From: Cheilinus undulatus
Lineage: Eukaryota; Chordata; Actinopteri; Labriformes; Labridae
Assembly (NCBI RefSeq): GCF_018320785.1
Contig: NC_054879.1
Span: 42,832,698 to 42,896,697, forward strand
Length of the DNA stretch: 64,000 bases
Direction of reading: 5' to 3'
Shown: in pieces, positions 52,076-63,089 of the stretch
Numbering within the stretch: the first letter of the stretch is position 1
How the letters are laid out: each line of letters begins with the position of its first letter
The notes under the pieces: model-generated
Database searches by the model: none
What the model saw: the letters and a program-made list of their open reading frames with translations, nothing else
What the model was told of the DNA's origin: nothing
Translations under genes and position numbers: made by a program

Positions 52076-53405
52076 TCAGCTCCTGGAAGAAGGGGGACCA
52101 CAAGGAAGGAAGGAAGTCTGGTTCACTCACACAGTCAAACAAAGTTACTCCCGCTGTGCTTGACTAAAACTCAACATTTGAGACAGTCGAGTGCCTCCAG
52201 CCTCCAGCCTTGTTTTGGCCTGGGATTCACTCCCCTGTAACCTCCTCACACTCTACATCATCAGTAACAGAAAGCAGCGAGCTCAGGATCTGCACTGTTT
52301 GTATGAAGACAATGGCATGCCTGGTATGTTGTGATCACGCAGCCAAAGTCGCAGATCGTTCCAGCATGTTCAGGACATCTAAGGGCACAAGAAAAGAGAG
52401 ATCCAAAAACAAGAATCTAATATTAAGGTCATACATGTTGTATTTAGGCACAGCACAGCCAGAAGACCATGTTTCCAGGCTAGAGTGCGCATTGATGATC
52501 CTTTTGTTTGTTCGTAAAAGCATAAAAGCATCTTATAAAGAAATAATTCCCCCATTACAGGAAATTGTTGCTCTCTTATTGTTCATAGGTTTCCATTTAT
52601 AGCTTAGCAATTACAGCTTTTAAAAGGCTGTTACCTGGGCCTTCGATGGGATTGCTATCCCTCCCAGCGGGAAATGCCTCTATTGTCACAAAGGGGGGCC
52701 ACTGCTTTCTGCATATTTACCCGTATTCATGCTATACATAGCCCCACAGCAATCTGCTCAGTGGACCAGCCCACAGTATTGTCTGTCCACTCCAGAGGCC
52801 AGGGTTACTGGGATATAGTAGCACTTGCAGCCCTCCTTTCAGTTCTCCCTTAATGGCAAACACTGTTGTAAGCCCTGCAACAATTACAGGCTGATAGCCA
52901 TATGTCAAACAACAGGTAGCCAAATGAATAATACATCACTCAAAGCTAGCAGATAGTGATGCCCTCTATTCCAACCCCCTTTGCAGCAGCAGCATCTGAT
53001 AATGCAGCTGATAACTTTACTTTTTAAGTTACATCTAATATAGTGCATTATTGAGATAGTACATATCCATGCTGTTAGAGTGGTATTTTGCAGTAGTTTA
53101 ATAGAGACATGCTGTTGTATACTTGAAATACATAAACAGAGTGAAAAATAACGTGAATATCTACCACTCTTCACGTAATTATGGCTGAGTAAAAAACCCT
53201 TGTGTAGCCAGACCGAGTTGACGCCATGCCCAACAACAGCAAACATGTAAACATGGCGTTTTACTGAAATTATTCATCACATGCATTATCGTTTTCTTAG
53301 CCTTGGCATAATGTGAAGAAGGTTATTCACATGGATGTCACTACACCGCCATGTGAATACTACCTAACTTCAACTATCCTTCAGACTTTAAAAAAACATA
53401 CATAC

Positions 53406-53560
53406 CGACATCAGGTTGAAGTTTCCGGCTTCAGGGCAGCTCTTCGTCGGTGCAGGACGTTAAAAAGAGCAGAAATTTAACGTTGAGTAAGAAAAAACAC
53501 AGCGGGGAGAGTTCCGGGAAATCTCATGTGACGTTTTCGTATTTCTCCACTCTCGCTGCG
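53406..53560 (-). promoter_or_regulatory. Probable promoter and non-coding first exon of map3k20
   Basis: About 1.4 kb upstream of the start codon the sequence becomes CpG-rich and free of repeats. On the minus strand it contains GATGTCG|GTATG, a possible donor at 53406. The start-codon exon has a good acceptor at 52082 (pyrimidine-rich, TTCCAG). A non-coding exon spliced over this 1.3-kb interval is therefore likely. The 5' boundary is a guess. Confidence 0.45.
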
Positions 53561-53650
53561 CCGTGGTTTTACTGGTTGCACAACTTCTTCGGGCGGCAGC
53601 GGACAACATCAGGCAGGATTGTGTACACTCCAGTCACCATCCTGATGACA

Positions 53651-53667
53651 ACAGCGCCCCCTGCTGG
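53651..53667 (-). promoter_or_regulatory. CTCF-type core motif
   Basis: ACAGCGCCCCCTGCTGG reads on the minus strand as CCAGCAGGGGGCGCTGT, matching the vertebrate CTCF core closely. It lies about 250 bp upstream of the presumed map3k20 first exon, at the boundary with the repeat-filled intergenic region. Sequence match only. Confidence 0.5.
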
Positions 53668-54676
53668 ACGAAAGTGGGTACGACAACATTTGTTTGCTTC
53701 ATGTGTCCCGGGACAGCGGTGTTCCACGTGTGGTCTGCGGTCCTGTCGAGGTCGAAGTCAAATTTGAAATAGGTGCTTTAACCTCCTAAGACCCTGCATG
53801 CACATATGAGGACATTACATTCTGGCTTTTCCTACAACAAATTCATCATTTCTGCTGTTTAATTTTTTAGATAATTTTGTAGAATATTCAGTGAAGTTAA
53901 AGTAATTCACCTGAAATACCTGGAGAATTTGCTATGAAATGTTTAGAGTTTTACATGGATTTTTTTTTGGGATATATCTTGAAATCTTTTAAGTATTTTA
54001 ATGGAAATTTTGCAATATGTTTGCAGTATGTTTGTATATTTGGGAGTTTCACTGGTATTTTTTAGGATGTTTAGGGATTTTCAGTCATTTTCATGGAATC
54101 TTGGGGAATTTGTAAGTTTTGAGGAATTTACATGGAATTTTGGGGGGAATCTAGACTTCACTGAAACTTTTGTGGAATATTTGAAGATTTTTGGGCACTT
54201 TTTATGGGAAACTTTAAACTATGTTTAAGAATTCTTCACAGAAATTTTAGGTAGTTTCCTTGAAATTTTTAAGGAAATTTGTTTTTATATTGGACGTCAT
54301 TTTGGTCAGAATTAAATCCTGTTCAAAGACAAGCTTTTAAACGTATTTTTTGTATTATCCCAAATAATTGGGATGAAACTAAAAAATCATTCCAAACAAA
54401 AGCTCAGGTCTCAGGAGGTTACATGCATTGTACTTATCAAACTCAACAATTTCTGCTATTTCATGTTTTTTAGATATTGTCTGGAATATTCAGTGAAGTT
54501 AAAATAATTCACCTGAAAAACCTGGAGAATTTGCAATGAAATGTTTAGAAATTTTCATGGATATTTTGGGATGTATCTTGGAAATTTTTCAAGTATTTTA
54601 ATAGAAATTTTGCAATATCTTTGCAGTATGTTTGTATATTTTGGAGAGTTTCACTTGTATTTTTTAGGATATTTGG

Positions 54677-54767
54677 GGGATTTTCTAACCTTGCAAAGCA
54701 GATGGATACGCCAGTTTCCTTGTTTCTCACTGGTGAATTGATCTGGCATGTCAGGTTAGGGATTTTC
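54677..54767 (+). mobile_element. TAACCT-end element, copy 4 (73-bp minimal form)
   Basis: Positions 54686-54758 begin TAACCTTGCAAAGCAGATGG and end TGGCATGTCAGGTTA. They retain only the two ends of the family. GGGATTTTC stands directly on both sides (54677-54685 and 54759-54767). The paralogous unit A of the host element has this 9-mer once, at 54074-54082, and no insertion, which is an empty site visible in the same window. Confidence 0.85.
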
Positions 54768-54819
54768 AGTCATTTTCATGGAATCTTGGGTAATTTGTAA
54801 GTTTTGGGGAATTTACAAT

Positions 54820-55065
54820 TCAACTTTATTTATACAGTACATTTTAAAAACCACGGTGGACCAAAGTCTAAAGCTTCACACTATAAAAGCAAAACATGAA
54901 ACAATAACACATCACTGTCAAATAGTAACACTAATCAAAATAGAAATTAATAAAATAATTGTAAAAGAAATAGTAAAATCTAAAATCTGTTGGGATAAAA
55001 TAATCTCATCTTGAATCGAAAGCCAAAGAGAAGAGATGAGTTGTTAGTACTGATTTAAAATGTTT
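54820..55065. mobile_element. Insertion with LINE-type 3' tail inside the TTAA dimer
   Basis: It starts TTCAACTTTATTTATACAGT, the reversed 3' tail typical of fish LINEs, and ends near AATGTTTGAGAATAACG. The corresponding place in unit A (about 54,130) lacks it. The body between is AT-rich and not coding. Confidence 0.5.
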
Positions 55066-56140
55066 GAGAATAACGTGGAATTTTGGGGGGAAATCTAGGC
55101 TTCACTGAAACTTTTGTGGAGTATTTTAAGATTTTTGAAGATTTTGAGGCACTTTTTATGCGAAACTTTAAACTATGTTTAAGAATTCTTCATAGAAATT
55201 TTAGGTAGTTTCCTTGAAATTTTAAGGAAATCTGTGTTGATGTTGGATGCCATTTTTGGTCAGAATTAAATCCTGTTCAAAGATGAGCTTTTTACCTTAT
55301 CAGGTCCTGATTATCCCATATAAGAGGGAGAAACTAAAAATGCACTCCAAACAAAAGCTAAGGGATCAGGGGGTTAAATGCAATGTACTTATTAAACACT
55401 CAACATGTGTACTTTATACCTGTTTGATTTTGTTTTCATTTGATTGGTGTTTTGAATAATCTAGATCACTGTTTCTCAGTGTTTCTTATTTGTTTAACTT
55501 TCTTGTGATGTTAACAGGACCGGCTCTAGACATTTTGGCACCCTAGGTGTGATTACTACTGAGTGCCCCCGCCCCAATCCCATCATCACCTTGGAGAAAG
55601 TTAATTAAGTTTACTCACTAATATTAGCATGGGATTCTTATTATTATCATGCCTGTAGTAAAAACATTTTCATATGATGCACAGTAAAATATTAAAAGAG
55701 GAATTCAGTGAAGATCATTTGAAATAACTACAAGGTCCAAACATATATTGAAGCCACTGGGCCTATTAAGGTCCACTCCAGAACTCAGGGGGACCAAGAG
55801 TTTCTGAGCCAGGATTTTTTTTTATTAAGAAAGTTCTATTTTGATGGTATTTTATTTATATTATTATAGTGATATTATATAATGGCCATTTATACATATT
55901 CATATAATTCTACCATAAACAGAGGAGACTCCAGACAAATGAATATCCCTATGAATAAAGTTACTGTATTGTATTGTATTGTATTTACTCTGGGCGCTTT
56001 ATCTGTGATCAAATTCATCACCGGAAATTTAAAATGTGTTTTTTGTGTTTATCTGTATTTTTTTTTTTTTTTTTTTTTACCATTAGTTCAACCAAACCAC
56101 TCTGACATCCCTCCATGCATGTCCTGTTAGTGCCTCAGGG

Positions 56141-56475
56141 CAGTGGTTCCCTAAGTGGGGTCCTGAGACACTGAAGGGGGATGCTTTCCAAAATTAAAAG
56201 AGAAATTTAATATGATTTAAAGGGGTAAATTTTGTCCATTATTTCAAAAGTGTTGTCAAATGAGTTCATTTAGAATTAAAATATATTTATAAAGTGAAAT
56301 TTTTGCTTAAATATAAGGCAAATGTACAAAAAATACCTAAAATGTGCATTTGTACAAGATGCTTTGTGCAGCTTTCTATGTTTTAACCACCTCCAGGAAA
56401 GGTGGGGGTCTGCGGTCTCTAACTCTGTTATTTTAGGGGTCTAAGGCTAAAAAGTTTGGGACCCCTTAACTTAGG
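56141..56475. mobile_element. hAT-like element, decayed
   Basis: It begins CAGTGGTTCCCTAAGTGGGG and ends AAAAAGTTTGGGACCCCTTA, an eroded inverse of a CAGTGGTTCCCAAACTTTTT terminus. The target duplication is not convincing. It lies between map3k20 and rapgef4. Confidence 0.55.
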
Positions 56476-57202
56476 CCAATGTATGTGAAGCCAGTCTCCC
56501 AATAACAGAGTCAACATCTAAATTTCTCTCAGGATTAATTAAATATCTAAATCAAATGTATAAAATTCCATTAATGATATGAATAAAACAATAATGACAA
56601 ACCAACTAACAAAAAACATCTAAAATATTTAATATTTACAGCACAGAAAAAGTTTTTTGGTCATTGACTGAATCCCAGACTTCAGAGAAATGTGCTCATG
56701 TGAATAAAAAGTCAAACAATCATATTAACTCTTTGCATGCTGAGGTGAAAATAAATATTCATTTACAACACAGAAGGAACTCACACACTTAAATATGTAT
56801 AAATATGGTTTGATACAAAAGATATGAAACAACTGAATATCAGAAATATGAGGTTTGCACTTTTAAAGCATCACATAGTGTTTACATCTGAAATGTTAAT
56901 CTGATGAATAAGATCCTCCGAAGATCTTTAATACTTAAACTGTTGCTCTTTTTGACTTGAAGATGATATCTGCAGCAGAGTGATATGAGAGGTACTTCAT
57001 CTACCAACAATTACTGTTGTTTAAATATCACAAATTACTGTAATAAAAAGCTGAACAAGTGTCTGAGACAATATCTCATTATCTGGCATGTCATTAGGTC
57101 TTCCATATGAATGCCTGTGCTGGAGTCAATTCACCCATATGCAAACACAAGTCACATGACCAAGCAGCATCAGAGTGTAACATGTGTCTCCCTGAGTGGG
57201 TT

Positions 57203-59914
57203 TTAAGACCTGCGGGGCTCGAGTGCATGAGACAGCTGAGTTAGAGTCCTTTGGTTGTCAATCACGTGGAGCTGACGCACGTATGTCCGGATTTCAGGAT
57301 GGTTCTTGCTTGCTAGAGGGGAACCTGGACCTTATTCATAAGGAAAACAACAAAAATTATATTAAACATTACACTGTTACTTAACTGTTTGATAATTCAT
57401 CCTAGTTTTGATATTAAAGGTCAAATATTTTACCCCTTCAAGACAAGTTTATATTGGTCTCAGAAGTTTTAAAAACATGCCTGTGAAGTTTGCTCCTGAA
57501 AAAACACTCCAGTATTGGATTTTTGCATGATTTTTGCAACAAGCTATTTCTGTGTCTGTGGCTTTAAATGTTACTAAGCTGTCTGACTCCACCCTTGACC
57601 ACACCCCTATCAGGAAATTGGTGTGGCTTTCCTGTTCTTCCTCTCAGGTAGCGGAGAGGAGGATCAGGAGAGGACGGCAGGACTTTCTTCTGAGCGGGGA
57701 GGGCCTAGGGGTGGAGCTAACTCCCCACATGACATCATGAGGGGAAAATCTGGGAACAGCTTGTTTCAGCCGACATTTTGAGAAAGTGGGGGGTTGGGGG
57801 GGTGATTCTTGGGGGGATTGTGGACAGGCCAGGGGCACATATTTTTGTTAGAAAAACCTGCATAATATGTGACCTTTAAAAGCATCCTCTGGGACACACA
57901 CTTACTGAATGTTTGGCTCCTGCAGTATCTCAGTATCTTCACTGTGTTGGCTATCATCCGCTGAAAGACAAAGAGCTATAATCAGCAGCAGATATCGACA
58001 ATTAACTGAATGGCTTTAAAAGAGATTTTCACCATCTATGAGACAATAATCTGAACCGCTGGAGCCTCACCATTTTCTCAAAATTGACCAAATTGTCGAT
58101 AAACGTCTTGTTGCCCTCGTGAGTGAAGGTCATGTCTAGGAAATGAAACAGGAAAAAAAGAAAAGAGAGATCAAATGGAGGAGAAATTGTTTTGTTGAGA
58201 AAGCAGAACAACTGTGTTAAAGAGAAATGAAAGATGATCGGATAAACCAGCCTGACCTTTGATTAGCAGAGGCATGAAAGGGATGATGGGAGGATCCAGC
58301 TTGGCTACAGTGAGTCGGTATGCCCGGTGGTTTCTGGACGGGTCCTGTGGAAACAATCACACTGATTTGAGATCTGCCATCAGCGTGTTACAGCGATCCA
58401 TCACAGTCACAGAGATGACCAGCTGACAGTAAGTATGTCTACATGCACTGTAAAGTTTACCCCAGGTTGGGAACCAATGATTTAAAATATCCTTGTTCAG
58501 TCATAAAAATCTGAAAAAGGAGTAAAAATATTTATGTAAGGAGTCAGGAATGTAGGAAAATAAATTAATTTGTGTTTTGATTTCCTATTTTCAATTTTGC
58601 ATCTCACAATTAGGACTCAAACTTAGGATTTTGACTTTCTATTTCTTACTTTGAGAATTTCAACTCATAATTTTGACTTCTCATGTAATATTTTAAGCTT
58701 TAAGATTCAGAAATCTAAATTTTAAGCCCTATTTTGACCTTTTAAACCAATTATTTCATTCAGCTTTGACAGAAGAAAGCAACACAAAGACTAACAAGTA
58801 AAAACAGAGTTGTTTCAACTTACCATCAAGTTTTCAAATTCCCCGTAAAACTTCTTGAATTTACTGGGAAGTTTCTAGAAAAACAGAAGAGGGTAAGGTT
58901 TGATTCACACAGGATGCGAATACTTCTCAAAGCAGATATGCACCTACCTCCCAGGTCTGATTTAATCGGCACACTGCTGGGTTACTCAGGCCCATCACGA
59001 TGGCAAAGAAGGCGTTCAGGTTCCTGTACTCCTTACAGCTACGACATAAAACAAGAAAAGTCAAAGGGTAAAAAAGTTCACATAAAAGTGAGTGGAAAAC
59101 AGTGAAATGACCTCCACTTACTGGGCAGCGATCTTAATGAACTTCTTGAGAAGCTGAACCCTTTTACTGAACTGAGAGCACAGACATATCTCTGTGATCA
59201 CCCAAAACTGGATCTCATTGAACCTCCTCAGGAACAAGTCCAGGTTCACCGTGGTTTTCTTCACGTTTTGCCTCCCAAATGTGTGATAGATGAGTTCAAG
59301 CTGTAGAAAACCAGAGAAAACAGTGAATTGAATACTGAATTTAAAGCATTTGTTAGCAGCTGACATCATACTAGGGTTTTAAATCTCCCAGCCATACCTC
59401 ATGTACACAGTTAAAAAGCTCCCAGTCATAGGAGGTCATGTGGTAAGCAACGTCCTTAGAGCTCATTAGCTCAAAGCTGGCCAAAAACCCTGCAGATGGG
59501 CCCTCCTGCTCAGGTAAGGGGGTCTAGAAAATCAGGGGGAAACTGTTTTAATGTTGATAGCCATGATATCAAAAATAAATGTTAAAAAATTAATGGATCA
59601 AGACAAGTATTTGTCTTCCTGCACACAAGCATGAGCCAAAAATATAAAAACAAGTGAAACAGAAGGAAAAAAAAGGAGATAGATTTTCTGATTCTAGGGG
59701 GGGATTGTGGACAGTCCAGGGGCACATATTTTACTAGAAAAGCCTGAAAAGGTGTATCTTGCTTAATATGTGACCTTTAATACATAAAAGATTGGTGTAT
59801 ATATAGATAAAAATCACACTTAAAGATAGCCACATTTAAAAGATATAATATGAGACAGTTTCCTAAACTGCTAAGTTCTGCTGACTGTTTTTTCCTCTGG
59901 GACAAAAACTCATC

Positions 59915-59974
<60 letters not shown>

Positions 59975-62421
59975 CTTTTTGCAAAAATGTGTTTTTTCTG
60001 TACTATAAATATTAGTATTACTATTATTTAAATATTTTTTCTTTTCTCTTTCTGTTAATTTACCTGTCTGTCCTTTTGGAGCTGGTAGGGGACTGCAGAA
60101 TCTTAAAACTTTAGATAATATCTTTTTGTAATTGTGGAAAAACTAGAAATAAAGTTGTGAAAAACTCACCAAAGAATCGAGCTGATCCCTCCGGCAGGCA
60201 AACAATCGCCCGTTTATACTGACTGTGGAGAATACTGAAATATCATTGTGCTTGAAGATGACTTTTTCTGTTGAAAAAAAAAAAAAAAAAAAAAAAAAGA
60301 AAAAGATTAGAATATTTCACAGCATGTATTTAAAGTAGTATAAATCTAGTTTCTTATTAAAATCACAGCCAGTTTTTTTTAAAGCCAAACCATGATGGCT
60401 GACTATCAGCTCATGTGTCAGCCCATTGCATTCCAGCAGGTTGAAGTATCTCATTAAAGAGACCATGAATTTCATACAGAGATGATGAGATCGAGCCAAA
60501 GTCTTAAGGCACAGATATCTACGTTGGCTTTTTAAAAAATGTCTTTGCCATGTAATCTAAAGGCATTTTAATTAAAAATAAATGTAAATGTACAGTGTGC
60601 CTTGGATTGCTTTGTGAAACACAGTTGCAGTTTTTCTATTTCTTTTTACAATACATTTTTGGATTAAACTCATGTTATTTTCACTCTTGCAACCACCCCT
60701 TCACCAGAAGAACTGAGCAAATCAAAGAGCACCTGTATATGAAACAATATAGCCATAGCAGCGTTTCTTCTTTTTGTCTTCGAGCCCACCATATCTATTT
60801 CCAAGCAAAATAATCTCTTTAATTCTTGTTTGAGTATCTTTAGCCACAGTTATAGTAATGATGCAATGTTATACAAATTCCCGAGGCACACCTAGACTTT
60901 CACTTTCCTCGCCACACTGTTTGAGAACCACTGATCTATATTTTATATATATAAACAATATAAAACAATAAAAAGGACAAAAGAAGACCACGCTGACACT
61001 TGTCGGTGTTTCTCACAGTGCTTTAGAGTATTGGTTCTCAACTGGTGGGTCGGGACCCAAAAGTGGGTCCAAACTGGTTTCAGGAAAAATAAGGCTAAAT
61101 ATCTCTGACATTGAAGGCCTAGGCATACATCTATCCACATACTTAATTTTGCAGGAAAATTAGTAAATACTGATTGTTTTCTTGAGATTTTTACTTATTT
61201 ACCCTGTTACCTTGGATGGAAATATTTTCAAGAAAGTTAGTTTTCATATGATAATTCTTAAATGTCTTGTCACCTTTCAAAAAAACAACCAAAATGTGTT
61301 ATAATGGTAAAACATAATGAAATAAAATGTTTGCATGCATGTCCTCCCAAAGTGTTAGCCAGTCTCTTTGTTCAGCCTTTTGTTGTGTTCCTTCCAAGGT
61401 TTGCATTTTTTGTTAAATTAATTGCATAAAAATCAGAAATTTGGGTCCCTACTTCACACTACAGTAGGTGGTGGGTCCTACGGCTGGACCAGTGGAGAAC
61501 CACTGCTTTAGACTTAAGGCAGCTGAATTATAAAGACAAACCTGATCCTGGGACTTACCTCATGGTATAGAAAGAAAACCCCCAAATTGATTTAAAATAA
61601 AAAGGAAAAGTAAATCGTACTCTCCGTTTGCTCTGCACCTCCCGCTCATGTTCACATAAGAAACTCTTATTATAAGTCCCTCATATTAATTTTCCTGTTC
61701 TTTTGGACAGCGTTTAGTTAATGTAAGCTTATGGTTTGTTTAATATGTGCAGCTTTGGTTCACAATATAATTTAGTAACACTATGACATCAGCGTTGATT
61801 GATTTGACTCAGAAGCTGTAAAAACAGTCTACAGGTGAAAACTGATTTAAACTTAAATTGTGTTCTGATGTAATTTAGTAAAATAAACTGCTGATGAACA
61901 ACAGCTCAGTCCCATTTCTTACTTTTACCCAAACCACTTGATTTTGAGAACCCCCTGGCCCTTTGTGATAGAATTACCAGAGGTAATGGAGTAAGCATCC
62001 CCTAGAAAATGGGACAACCCTGACATTACAAGAGGGAATTATATATTCAAAAACAAGTGTTTACTTAACTTTTCATATGCATGTTTCATTAGTTTTAGTT
62101 TAATTTTTGTTAGAAAAGCCTGAAGTGATTTTTGCATAATATGTCCCCTTTAACCATCAAATGCTTGAATGCTAATACAAATAACTAGGATTGTAGCCCC
62201 ATGCTTCAGCTCTCCCTGTATACTGTAAGCTGTCTTCGATCATTTGATTAGCGTGTAGCTGCTGCCGCTCTCACCTCCTGCAGAGCTGAGATGGACCAAG
62301 AGCAAGTCCTCCGCTGACCCAAGCTTGTCAGCCACGGCACTGATGACCTCCCTGACTGAGGCCACCACAGGGACACGGATTGTTGTGTAGGTGTGGTCGC
62401 AGCAGTAGACTTTGAGCAGAA
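57203..62421 (-). CDS. rapgef4: Rap guanine nucleotide exchange factor 4 (EPAC2), C-terminal ten exons (partial)
   Basis: Exons in transcript order are 62421-62275, 60267-60170, 59523-59398, 59300-59122, 59038-58948, 58874-58824, 58344-58257, 58135-58071, 57960-57906 and 57324-57203. Together they give 1022 nt, with compatible phases at every junction and the stop codon at 57203-57205. The first two exons cover the end of the Ras-association region ([28 protein letters not shown]). The rest is the CDC25-type catalytic domain. It includes [81 protein letters not shown] and [18 protein letters not shown], and ends [15 protein letters not shown]2 loads GTP on Rap1/Rap2 when cAMP binds its N-terminal domains, which lie beyond the window along with the 5' exons. 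The last-exon junction (SQTF|S) departs from mammals before the conserved KNH motif. The ancestral RAPGEF3 is less likely, given sequence and neighbours. Confidence 0.96.
57413..57882. mobile_element. Fold-back DNA element, TTAAAGGTCACATATT family, copy 2
   Basis: The left end ATTAAAGGTCAAATATTTTA and the right end GCATAATATGTGACCTTTAA are inverted copies. The interior shares GGTCTCAGAAGTTTTAAAAA and TGTGAAGTTTGCTCCTGAAA with the reverse of copy 1 at 9566-10425. It lies in the last rapgef4 intron. Confidence 0.65.
59694..59780. repeat. Fragment of the TTAAAGGTCACATATT family
   Basis: GGATTGTGGACAGTCCAGGG...CTTAATATGTGACCTTTAA matches the right end of the copy at 57,413-57,882. It lies in a rapgef4 intron. 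Confidence 0.6.
59918..59969. repeat. (TA)n microsatellite
   Basis: About 26 TA units in the rapgef4 intron between exons 60170 and 59523. Confidence 0.95.
60274..60298. repeat. A25 homopolymer next to a rapgef4 splice acceptor
   Basis: On the minus strand this is a T25 run followed by CAACAG and the exon at 60267. It acts as the polypyrimidine tract. Confidence 0.9.
61021..61513. mobile_element. hAT-like non-autonomous element, family A, second copy
   Basis: The element spans 61029-61505 (477 bp). It starts TATTGGTTCTCAACTGGTGG, continues GTCGGGACCCAAAAGTGGGT and ends ACCAGTGGAGAACCACTG. The flanks CTTTAGAG (61021-61028) and CTTTAGAC (61506-61513) match at 7 of 8 positions. The left 40 bp closely match the element at 1369. 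It lies in a rapgef4 intron. Confidence 0.75.
62100..62154. repeat. Fragment of the TTAAAGGTCACATATT family
   Basis: TTTTGTTAGAAAAGCCTGAA...GCATAATATGTCCCCTTTAA is another right-end fragment, about 120 bp downstream (in rapgef4 sense) of the exon at 62275. Confidence 0.55.
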
Positions 62422-63089
62422 CTGTGGGCGTGAAACAGAGCAAATATGGCAGAGTCAGCAGCACGGCTTCAACACGTGATGGAGCAGGGATGGAAAATAA
62501 CTTGCAACAGGATTAAGTTTTAAATCTAGGGATTGTGGGAGATGTTGGTTGGTACCGACTGAATTAAAACATCTTTCTTCCATATGGTTTTGTTTTCCTA
62601 TGAAATACAGGATAAGTTTATTTTAATGGAACAACTCCCACTGCTTTATTTCAAGGGTTAACAAGCAAATATGCTTTATGGCTCACATGACTTAAGACAC
62701 GTCTTGACGAGTGTAATTGTGGTTTATTGTGCAGGCGATGGCATGAGGGATAAGACCATAAATTACTCATTTCCTCTTCAGTGTGAAACACGGAAATCCT
62801 TTTAGATAACAAGCTATCTATATAAATGATTTCCTTTTTGGTGAGAATCACTGGATAACATTAACTAATCTGGAGATAGACACCATTAACAAAGGATACT
62901 TAATATCACTATCCAATTAACCACAATTTCATGGTCATGATATAAACCCTGACAATGAAATAATTGCAAAAGTCTAAGTTTATTTGAATAAATAAAAACT
63001 TCATGCTAGCAAGCAGTGCTTTCTCAGCCAGTATATTTACATCTGAAGCACTGGATGGAGGCTTTGGTATATGGTCCATGCTTTTACAC

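Larger units (their letters stand above)
53778..55377. mobile_element. Tandem dimer of a TTAA-flanked element
   Basis: TTAA at 53778 is followed by CCTCCTAAGACCC. Unit A ends GGTCTCAGGAGG then TTAC at 54419-54422. Unit B starts there and ends GGGATCAGGGGG then TTAA at 55374-55377. The two units share long stretches, for example AATATTCAGTGAAGTTAAA, CTTCACTGAAACTTTTGTGG and GACGTCATTTTGGTCAGAAT, in the same order. Unit B is longer because of two insertions (54,686-54,758 and about 54,820-55,065) that are absent from unit A. There is no transposase frame. The unit fills most of the map3k20-rapgef4 intergenic space. Confidence 0.75.

Noticed and set aside
53450-53767. Plus-strand frame of 105 aa suggesting a divergent gene at the map3k20 promoter
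   Set aside because: CpG-rich DNA gives long frames by chance; no homologous peptide and no downstream exon seen.
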